A stretch of 64,000 bases of DNA from Bizionia myxarmorum. GTDB taxonomy: Bacteria; Bacteroidota; Bacteroidia; Flavobacteriales; Flavobacteriaceae. Below the pieces are notes generated by a model. It was not told the origin of the DNA and did not search any database. It saw only the letters and a program-made list of their open reading frames with translations. Location of the stretch: positions 1 to 64,000 of the forward strand of contig NZ_VSKK01000005.1 in assembly GCF_008086205.1 (NCBI RefSeq), given 5' to 3'. The position numbers and the translations under genes are program-made. Below, piece after piece: positions 57,466 to 64,000 of this stretch. Every line of letters begins with the position of its first letter. Positions within the stretch are counted from its first letter, which is position 1.

Positions 57466-58545
57466 ATGAAAAAATACATATACTTATTAAGCCTAACTAC
57501 AGCATCACTTTTTATGGCAAGTTGTGGTAGCGATGACAAAAAAGCGGTCGCGAATAATTCTCCGGCAATTCCTGTAACGGTGAGTCAAATAACCTCAAAT
57601 GGTAACAGTCCGTTTTTATCTGTCAGCGGTAAAATTCAAGCATCTAATAGTGCTGATTTAAGCACCAGAATGATGGGTTACGTGAATAAAGTACATGTAA
57701 ACGTTGGTGATAAAGTAAACAAAGGTCAATTATTAGTATCTATTAATAATGCTGATTTGCAGGCTAAACAAGCCCAAGTTAATGCCGGTATTACAGAAGC
57801 AACAGCTGCTTTTAATAATGCTCAAAAAGATTATAACCGCTACCAAAGTTTATTTTCAAGTGCCAGTGCATCACAAAAAGAAATGGATGATATGACAGCT
57901 AATTTCGAAATGTCTAAAGCACGTTTGGAAGCTGCAAAACAAATGAAAAATGAAATTAATGCACAATTCGCTTATAGTAATATTACAGCACCTTTCAGTG
58001 GAACGGTAACCAGTAAAAGCATTGAAACGGGCGATATGGCCAATCCAGGCGTTCCATTAATTAGTATTGAAACGCCAGGTAATTTTGAAGTGATGGCTAT
58101 GGTTCCGGAAACAGAAATTTCACAAATCAAGAAAGATTCAGAAGTTGCTATTTTGGTTAAATCCATTAATAAAAACTTAAAAGGAAAAGTGACCGAAGTA
58201 AGTAGTTCTGCCAAAAATACAGGTGGACAATATTTAGTAAAAATTGCTTTAGATAAAACGGATGTCAATATTCTTTCTGGCATGTTTGTTAGTGTTCAAT
58301 TTCCAGTTGAAAAACAAGGAACAACAGAATTGGTATTAATTCCAACGGAAGCCATAGTTACAAACGGGCAATTATCCGGTGTTTATACGGTAACCCAATC
58401 TGAAACCGCTATGCTACGTTGGTTGCGTTTAGGAAGAACGTATGGCGATCAAGTTGAAGTATTATCCGGATTATCAGCTGACGAAGCTTATATCGTTTCA
58501 TCAGAAGGAAAACTTTATAACGGCGCGAAAATTAGTATTCAGTAA
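57466..58545 (+). CDS. RND efflux periplasmic adaptor, lipoprotein
   Basis: A 359-aa AcrA/HlyD-like protein. The lipoprotein signal ends at LFMASCGSDDK. The lipoyl half is STRMMGYVNKVHVNVGDKVN then KGQLLVSINNADL. A helical hairpin (KQAQVNAGITEATAAFNNAQ) is followed by the second half, YSNITAPFSGTVTSKSIETG, and beta-barrel and membrane-proximal domains. It should connect the RND permease with the TolC protein. A CAGTCG tandem repeat (58547-58566) follows its stop. Confidence 0.9.
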   Translation: MKKYIYLLSLTTASLFMASCGSDDKKAVANNSPAIPVTVSQITSNGNSPFLSVSGKIQASNSADLSTRMMGYVNKVHVNVGDKVNKGQLLVSINNADLQAKQAQVNAGITEATAAFNNAQKDYNRYQSLFSSASASQKEMDDMTANFEMSKARLEAAKQMKNEINAQFAYSNITAPFSGTVTSKSIETGDMANPGVPLISIETPGNFEVMAMVPETEISQIKKDSEVAILVKSINKNLKGKVTEVSSSAKNTGGQYLVKIALDKTDVNILSGMFVSVQFPVEKQGTTELVLIPTEAIVTNGQLSGVYTVTQSETAMLRWLRLGRTYGDQVEVLSGLSADEAYIVSSEGKLYNGAKISIQ

Positions 58546-58546
58546 A

Positions 58547-58566
58547 CAGTCGCAGTCGCAGTCGCA
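58547..58566. repeat. CAGTCG hexamer tandem repeat
   Basis: CAGTCG is repeated three times plus CA, directly after the adaptor stop. It is a short microsatellite in the intra-operon gap. Confidence 0.8.
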
Positions 58567-58608
58567 ATTTTAAAAAAATATTAACTAAAAATAGCCCATA
58601 AAATTTCT

Positions 58609-58636
58609 CTTTCCTTTGGAAAGGGTTAGGGATAGG
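58609..58636. repeat. dispersed G-rich repeat, copy 2
   Basis: CTTTCCTTTGGAAAGGGTTA continues with GGGATAGG. It is the degenerate counterpart of 28131-28157. It lies just before the permease start, so the alternative start at 58616 is inside repeat sequence. Confidence 0.35.
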
Positions 58637-58639
58637 AAT

Positions 58640-61600
58640 ATGAAAGAAGGTATCGCAGGAAAAATTGCCAAAGTCTTTATGCAGTCCAAATTAACAGTAT
58701 TGTTAATGATTGTGTTTATGGTTGTTGGTGTCTATAGTTCGTTTTTAATTCCACGTGAAGAAGAACCACAAATTGATGTGCCCATGGCCGACATTTTTGT
58801 GGGGTATCCAGGTGCAAGTCCTACGGAAGTGGAATCACGTGTTATCAAACCTTTGGAGCAGTTAATTTCCAATATTAAAGGTGTGGAATATGTGTACTCT
58901 ACCTCCATGAAGGAACAAGGTATGGTGATCGTACAGTTTTATGTGGGCGAAGATATTGAGCGTTCATTTGTGAAATTGTACAACGAAATTAATAAGCATA
59001 TGGATCAAATGCCGGAAGGCGTAACGTTTCCGCTGGTAAAAACCCGTGCTATTGATGATGTTCCCATGCTAGGTTTAACCTTATGGAGTGAAAATTATGA
59101 CGATTTCCAATTAAGCCAAATGGCCCAAGAATTGGAAGACGAAATCAAGAAGGTAAATGATGTGGCTATTACACATAAAATTGGTGGTAGAGATCGTCAA
59201 TTGCGGGTGGTTTTAGATAAAGATAAATTGGCTGCAAGCGGTTTGGATTTCCTATCGGTTTCTGAAATGATTAAGGCCAATAATAGCCAATTAAGTTCTG
59301 GAAGTTTTGATAAAAATGACACTGAATTCCTCGTTACTACAGGTGAATTTTTAAAATCTGTTACCGATGTTGAAAACTTGGTAGTTGGTGTACAACAAAA
59401 TCAACCAATTTACTTAAAACAAGTTGCAAGTATTATTGATGGTCCTGAAGTACCCCAAAACTATGTGAGTTTAGGTTTTGGTCAAGGGAGCGTAAAATCA
59501 AGCGATTATAAATCAGATTATCCAGCTGTAACCATTTCTGTTGCGAAACGAAAAGGTGCCGATGCTATGAAAATTGCAGAAGTAATTTTAGATAAAGTGG
59601 AACATTTGCGTACCTCTTTAATTCCAGATGATGTACACGTAGAAATTACAAGAAACTACGGTGAAACAGCGTCCGAAAAAGTATCGGAGTTACTATGGCA
59701 TTTAATAGGATCTATTTTTGCTGTAACACTTGTTGTGATGCTGGCTATGGGATGGCGTGGCGGATTAGTGGTGTTTTTATCCGTTCCAATTACATTCGCA
59801 TTGACTTTGTTAAGCTATTACATGCTAGATTACACACTTAACCGAATTACCCTTTTTGCTTTGGTTTTCGTAACCGGAATTGTGGTTGATGACTCTATTA
59901 TCATTGCCGAAAACATGCATAGGCATTTTAAAATGAAACGACTGCCCTTTAAACAGGCGGCCTTATATGCGATTAACGAAGTAGGAAACCCAACCATTCT
60001 GGCAACCTTTACAGTCATTGCATCTGTTTTACCAATGGCTTTTGTTTCTGGACTAATGGGACCTTATATGGCTCCAATGCCAATAGGCGCGTCTATTGCC
60101 ATGATCGTTTCACTGTTTGTTGCCTTAACAATAACACCTTATTTAGGGTATATTTTCTTAAGAGAAAAAGAGAAAAAAGGACAACCAATAAAAGTTGAAA
60201 AACCTTTAGAGGAGACGCGCATCTATAAAATATATAACAAGTTTGAGCGTCCATTAATGGAAAGCAAAGCTAAACGCTGGATATTTTTAGGTGGTACTTT
60301 CGCCGTATTATTAGGAACTATGGTTTTATTCTTTACCAATTCCGTAGCCGTAAAAATGCTTCCTTTTGATAATAAGAATGAATTTCAAGTGGTTATTGAT
60401 ATGCCAGAAGGCACCACTTTAGAACGTACAGGTGTGGTTACTCAAGAAATTGCGCAGTATTTATCAACGCGTCCGGAAGTGGTGAATTACCAAAATTATA
60501 TTGGAACCTCTGCTCCTATTACATTTAACGGTTTGGTGCGTCATTACGATTTACGTGGTGGGAGTAACACGGCCGACATTCAAGTCAATTTAATTGATAA
60601 AAATAGTCGTAAAGCGCAAAGTCACGACATTGCTAAATTATTAAGACCAGACATTCAAAAAATTGCGTCTAAATATAATGCTAACGTTAAATTAGTTGAA
60701 GTTCCTCCTGGACCTCCTGTATTATCAACTATTGTGGCTGAAATTTATGGACCAGATTATAATGAGCAAATGAAAATTGCCAACAGCGTTCAAGATATCT
60801 TGAGAAACACAGATGATGTGGTAGATGTGGATTGGATGGTTGAAGCCGACCAAACCGAATATCAGTTTGAAATTAATAAAGAAAAAGCCATGTTGTACGG
60901 CGTTGCGCCACAGCAAATTGCTTATACCATGAATATGGCTTTATCAAATAGAGCCATAACCTCTTTATATGATGAAGATGCAAGTAATCAAGTGGGATTG
61001 ATATTAACTTTAGATGAAAAAGAAAAATCTACCATTTCTGATATTTCCCAACTTAAAGTGACATCCAAACAAGGAAACATGGTGCCGATTGCGGATTTAG
61101 TTACTATAAATGAAACTACTAGTGCAAAAAGCATTTATCGTAAAAACCAAAAGCGTGTGGTTTATGTTTTAGCGGATATGGCTGGTGAATTAGAAAGTCC
61201 GGCGTATGCTATTTTAGGAATGGAAAAGAAATTAAAAGAAATTCCATTACCACCTGGTTATGAGCTTAATGAAATGTATTTAGGTCAACCCGATTTTGAA
61301 GATAATTACACCGTAAAATGGGATGGTGAATGGCAAATTACATTAGAAGTATTTAGAGATTTAGGAATTGCCTTTTTAGGTGCCATCATTTTAATATACA
61401 TCCTAATTGTAGGTTGGTTCCAAAACTTTAAAGCTCCCATTGTAATGATGGTAGCTATACCGCTATCCTTAATCGGAATTATTTTAGGCCACTGGATTAT
61501 GGGCGCTTTCTTTACAGCTACGTCCTTTATCGGAATGATTGCTTTAGCAGGAATTATGGTGCGAAACTCGGTTTTATTAATAGACTTTATAAATATAAGA

Positions 61601-61834
61601 ACTGCCGAAGGTATTCCGTTAAAAGAAGCAGCTATTGAAGCTGGAGCTGTAAGACTTACACCTATTCTATTAACAGCCGGAACGGTTGTAATTGGAGCCT
61701 TTGTTATTCTATTCGATCCCATTTTCCAAGGATTAGCCATTTCGTTAATGGGTGGAACCATTGTATCCACAGTCCTAACTTTATTGGTAGTGCCGTTGGT
61801 TTATTATATGATAGAAAAGAAAAATTATAAATAA
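58640..61834 (+). CDS. RND efflux transporter permease, HAE/AcrB-like
   Basis: A 1064-aa permease starting MKEGIAGKIAKVFMQSKLTV. It has 12 predicted helices and two large periplasmic loops. TM4 carries FVTGIVVDDSIIIAENMHRH, with the Asp-Asp pair of proton-coupled hydrophobe/amphiphile exporters, not the metal-pump motif of the gene at 17665. Other conserved text is PREEEPQIDVPMADIFVGYP and SPTEVESRVIKPLEQLI. The substrate is unknown. It is third in the operon after tolC and the adaptor, and is followed by a 101-aa gene and DUF2892. Confidence 0.92.
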   Translation: MKEGIAGKIAKVFMQSKLTVLLMIVFMVVGVYSSFLIPREEEPQIDVPMADIFVGYPGASPTEVESRVIKPLEQLISNIKGVEYVYSTSMKEQGMVIVQFYVGEDIERSFVKLYNEINKHMDQMPEGVTFPLVKTRAIDDVPMLGLTLWSENYDDFQLSQMAQELEDEIKKVNDVAITHKIGGRDRQLRVVLDKDKLAASGLDFLSVSEMIKANNSQLSSGSFDKNDTEFLVTTGEFLKSVTDVENLVVGVQQNQPIYLKQVASIIDGPEVPQNYVSLGFGQGSVKSSDYKSDYPAVTISVAKRKGADAMKIAEVILDKVEHLRTSLIPDDVHVEITRNYGETASEKVSELLWHLIGSIFAVTLVVMLAMGWRGGLVVFLSVPITFALTLLSYYMLDYTLNRITLFALVFVTGIVVDDSIIIAENMHRHFKMKRLPFKQAALYAINEVGNPTILATFTVIASVLPMAFVSGLMGPYMAPMPIGASIAMIVSLFVALTITPYLGYIFLREKEKKGQPIKVEKPLEETRIYKIYNKFERPLMESKAKRWIFLGGTFAVLLGTMVLFFTNSVAVKMLPFDNKNEFQVVIDMPEGTTLERTGVVTQEIAQYLSTRPEVVNYQNYIGTSAPITFNGLVRHYDLRGGSNTADIQVNLIDKNSRKAQSHDIAKLLRPDIQKIASKYNANVKLVEVPPGPPVLSTIVAEIYGPDYNEQMKIANSVQDILRNTDDVVDVDWMVEADQTEYQFEINKEKAMLYGVAPQQIAYTMNMALSNRAITSLYDEDASNQVGLILTLDEKEKSTISDISQLKVTSKQGNMVPIADLVTINETTSAKSIYRKNQKRVVYVLADMAGELESPAYAILGMEKKLKEIPLPPGYELNEMYLGQPDFEDNYTVKWDGEWQITLEVFRDLGIAFLGAIILIYILIVGWFQNFKAPIVMMVAIPLSLIGIILGHWIMGAFFTATSFIGMIALAGIMVRNSVLLIDFINIRTAEGIPLKEAAIEAGAVRLTPILLTAGTVVIGAFVILFDPIFQGLAISLMGGTIVSTVLTLLVVPLVYYMIEKKNYK

Positions 61835-61915
61835 AAACTATAACACAGATAGCGCAGATTAATGTAGAATTTAGACATAAATCTGCGAGCTCTGCAGGAA
61901 ATAAAAAAATATAAA

Positions 61916-62221
61916 ATGAAATTAGTAATTGTAACTTCCGTAGAAGAATTTCAGAAGGATGTTTTGCAGCTCTTTAAACTAGCAAATATTGAAAACTTAA
62001 GCACTTCCGACATAGATGGTCATAAAAATAGTGCATCCGTTTTAATGGCATCTAGTTGGTTTGCCAATCAGAAATTCGGGAATGAATCGTGCTTATTTTT
62101 CTCCTTTACAGAAGATGAAAATATTCATTCACTATTCGATTTAATAAAAGAGTTTAATACCAATTTAGAAACAAACAATCCTATAAAAGCGGTTGTCGTT
62201 CCTATTGAAAAATTTATATAA
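61916..62221 (+). CDS. 101-aa protein, possible PII/DUF3240-like ferredoxin fold
   Basis: It starts MKLVIVTSVEEFQKDVLQLF and continues with KLANIENLSTSDIDGHKNS, CLFFSFTEDENIHSLFDLIK and IKAVVVPIEKFI. The beta-alpha-beta-beta-alpha-beta pattern with a final VVVPIEKFI resembles PII-like regulators such as DUF3240 proteins, which accompany RND pumps. The assignment is by pattern only. It is 81 bp after the permease and 18 bp before the DUF2892 gene, on the same strand. Confidence 0.55.
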   Translation: MKLVIVTSVEEFQKDVLQLFKLANIENLSTSDIDGHKNSASVLMASSWFANQKFGNESCLFFSFTEDENIHSLFDLIKEFNTNLETNNPIKAVVVPIEKFI

Positions 62222-62239
62222 CCTTAAAATTTACTAGCT

Positions 62240-62467
62240 ATGTTAAACACATATTTCAGAATTATCGTTGGCACAATGGTGCTAATAAGTGTATTATTAA
62301 CGCAATATGTAGATCCTAATTGGATGTGGTTTACCATATTTATAGGCGTTAATTTAATACAATCAGCCTTTACCAGATGGTGTTTATTAGAAACTATCTT
62401 GATGAAACTAGGCCTTAAAAAAGGAGAAGACATTAGTTGTTCAGCCCCAATAAAACGTAAAGCATAG
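62240..62467 (+). CDS. DUF2892 membrane protein
   Basis: A 75-aa protein with two membrane helices: FRIIVGTMVLISVLLTQYV and WMWFTIFIGVNLIQSAFTRW, then CLLETILMKLGLKKGEDISC. This is the DUF2892 layout, also found fused to rhodanese domains in YgaP-type sulfur proteins. The conserved TRWCLLE motif contains a Cys, and a second Cys follows near the end. It closes the efflux operon and ties it to the sulfur theme of the block. A long terminator follows. Confidence 0.88.
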   Translation: MLNTYFRIIVGTMVLISVLLTQYVDPNWMWFTIFIGVNLIQSAFTRWCLLETILMKLGLKKGEDISCSAPIKRKA

Positions 62468-62475
62468 TTTAAAAT

Positions 62476-62541
62476 AATATATCACATAAAAAAAAACCCT
62501 AATAAAATTAAGTTATTAGGGTTTTTTTTATGTGATATATT
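62476..62541. terminator. very long bidirectional terminator
   Basis: AATATATCACAT plus a run of A and CCCTAATAA (62476-62505) pair with TTATTAGGG, a run of T and ATGTGATATATT (62513-62541). The stem is about 29 bp with one unpaired A and a 7-nt loop. It lies between convergent genes and serves both strands. Confidence 0.9.
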
Positions 62542-62558
62542 AATATTTGTATTAAACT

Positions 62559-63887
62559 TTAATCTTCGATAATCGGCTCATTTTCATAACCTTCTTTCAG
62601 TGGACTCAATCGAAGCATGACGTATCCTAAAATAGCGGCAATCAGCGAAGCAATCAAAATCCCAATTTTCGCCGAATCAATATATTCTGGAGAACTAGCA
62701 AAAGCCAAACTTGTAATAAAAATGGCCATGGTAAAACCAATCCCCGCTAAAAACGAAACACCTATAATTTGCATTTTCGTAATACTTTCAGGTATGGTTA
62801 TTAGTTTAAATTTCTTCGCTAAAAACACAATCAATGGAATACCTATTCCTTTACCAAGCACTAAAGCAATGATAATATGAACAGTTAAGGCGACATCTAA
62901 TTCTACATCACTACTAATCATAACGCCTGCATTAGCTAACGCGAAAACAGGAATAATAAAATAGGCCACCCAACCATGTAAACTATGCTCTAACTTCTGC
63001 AATGGAGATTTGAATTTACTAGACCAATCATCCAAGGTATGAACTTGCCTAAGTTGCTGTTTGGATAGAATTGGTTTAGATAACACATTCGCGTCCTTTA
63101 TATTGCGGTATACATCTTCCAGATTCTTTAAAAATGTTTCTGTATGAATTTTTTGCCTAACAGGCACTGAAAACGCTAATAGAATTCCAGCGACGGTAGG
63201 ATGAATTCCCGCTTTTAAAAATAAGAACCATACCGCTATTCCTACTATAATAAGGAAGACTGGTGAATAATAACCTTTATAAGAAATAAAATATACAAGT
63301 GCTAATAAAGCCGCCGCAATTAGCAGCAGTGTTAAGTTAATGGTGCCACTATAAAAAATAGCAATTACTAAAACAGCTCCTATATCATCGACAATTGCAA
63401 AGGCTGTTAAAAATATTTTAAGACTTAATGGTACGCGGTTTCCAAGTACATTTAAAACGGCTAATGAAAACGCAATATCTGTAGCCATTGGTATTCCCCA
63501 ACCTTTTAAAGTCTCTGGGTTTTCATTCATTAAAACGAAAAATAATACCGGTACAATCATACCACCCAAAGCACCAAATAGCGGAAATGCTATTTTCTTC
63601 ATGGAGTTTAATTCACCAATAAGTAATTCACGTTTAATTTCAAGACCAATTAGAAAGAAGAATATGGCCATTAAACCATCATTGATCCATAGAATCAGCG
63701 GTTTTTTGAATTCAAAGCTTTCCGTAACAATTCCTAAATCATATTGCCAAAGTTGCTGATAACTTGAACTGAAACCGGAATTTGCCCAAATAAGAGCCAC
63801 TACTGTAGACATTAGAAGTAAAATACCACTAAAACTTTCTATTTTAATAAACTTTTGAAGTGGGGTTAGCAGTACTTTTTTAAGCAT
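62559..63887 (-). CDS. nhaA: Na+/H+ antiporter NhaA
   Basis: A 442-aa antiporter. Signatures of NhaA are WINDGLMAIFFFLIGLEIKR, PMATDIAFSLAVLNVLGNRV (the Asp pair region), LTAFAIVDDIGAVLVIAIFY and FKAGIHPTVAGILLAFSVP in near form. It exchanges Na+ or Li+ for H+ at alkaline pH or high salt, as expected of a marine bacterium. A charged insertion (about residues 245-290) separates the halves, as in many Bacteroidota NhaA proteins. Its start is about 110 bp from the window end. Confidence 0.95.
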   Translation of the reverse strand: MLKKVLLTPLQKFIKIESFSGILLLMSTVVALIWANSGFSSSYQQLWQYDLGIVTESFEFKKPLILWINDGLMAIFFFLIGLEIKRELLIGELNSMKKIAFPLFGALGGMIVPVLFFVLMNENPETLKGWGIPMATDIAFSLAVLNVLGNRVPLSLKIFLTAFAIVDDIGAVLVIAIFYSGTINLTLLLIAAALLALVYFISYKGYYSPVFLIIVGIAVWFLFLKAGIHPTVAGILLAFSVPVRQKIHTETFLKNLEDVYRNIKDANVLSKPILSKQQLRQVHTLDDWSSKFKSPLQKLEHSLHGWVAYFIIPVFALANAGVMISSDVELDVALTVHIIIALVLGKGIGIPLIVFLAKKFKLITIPESITKMQIIGVSFLAGIGFTMAIFITSLAFASSPEYIDSAKIGILIASLIAAILGYVMLRLSPLKEGYENEPIIED

Positions 63888-64000
63888 ACGTTGGGTTTTG
63901 GTGAATATTTATTGATTTCAAAGATAAAGTATTGAATTTTCTTAAAAGAAAAAATGCGTCTATTTTAATATATATTTAAGAAATAAATCTCGAAAAGCTT

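Overview
The window looks like chromosome of a marine-type member of the Flavobacteriaceae (Bacteroidota). It is AT-rich, several promoters carry the Bacteroidota -7 box TAnnTTTG, and there is a T9SS sorting-tail protein, an RteC homologue, an IntDOT-like integrase, DUF4266/DUF3570 proteins and lipoproteins with Bacteroidota-style lipoboxes. No tRNA, rRNA or CRISPR array was seen.

1-3.9 kb: the end of one integrative element, all on the minus strand: a P4-type primase/helicase fragment running off the left edge, two small genes (one an excisionase-like HTH protein), an unrecognised 352-aa protein and a tyrosine recombinase (Int1).

4.1-29.7 kb: a second, mobilisable-looking element of about 25.6 kb. 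It is bounded by an exact 16-bp direct repeat (4126-4141 and 29668-29683), starts with an IntDOT-like integrase (Int2) and carries RteC, HTH, a replication-type protein broken by an in-frame TAG, and an IstB/DnaC-like ATPase. No relaxase or conjugation genes were seen. Its cargo is a metal and redox island: VIT1-type transporter, cytochrome b561-like protein, OsmC, a CusRS-type two-component system, a thioredoxin-ApbE-DUF4266-DUF3570 operon, a CzcA-type RND pump fused to its own TolC, its adaptor, an HD protein and a GT39 glycosyltransferase. Four copies of a TTAAGCCAATCTTAAGAA-type motif link the two-component system, a 54-aa membrane peptide, the ApbE operon and the pump. The right end holds hairpin-rich DNA, a second HTH gene and a compact four-gene cassette (251-aa protein, DUF5675, two small membrane proteins) of unknown function.

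29.7-35.7 kb: a scarred junction zone with paired hairpins, Int1-like repeats, a decayed second copy of the element ATPase, a ribB-crp/fnr operon with an FNR-type box, a recently duplicated domain gene, a phosphoesterase, a dead IS110 transposase and a lipoprotein pseudogene with two in-frame TAG codons.

35.9-64 kb: core-like chromosome: DUF2130, an MtfA-like peptidase, a T9SS protein, then a coherent redox/sulfur/microaerobic block. This block holds a peroxiredoxin, an MBL-rhodanese, a SoxB-like 5'-nucleotidase, DsrE, DoxX, a CPA2 antiporter, cytochrome bd oxidase, an SQR-like flavoprotein, NAD salvage (pncA, pncB), a DnaJ-KTSC protein, a TolC-adaptor-RND efflux operon with a DUF2892 gene, and nhaA. 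Five promoters here carry GTAAC-N4-GTTAC palindromes whose centre lies 28.5-29.5 bp before a TAnnTTTG-like box (one has a weak left half-site), implying one Crp/Fnr-family activator. The ribB-crp operon shows the same geometry with a different palindrome, TTGAC-N4-GTCAA.
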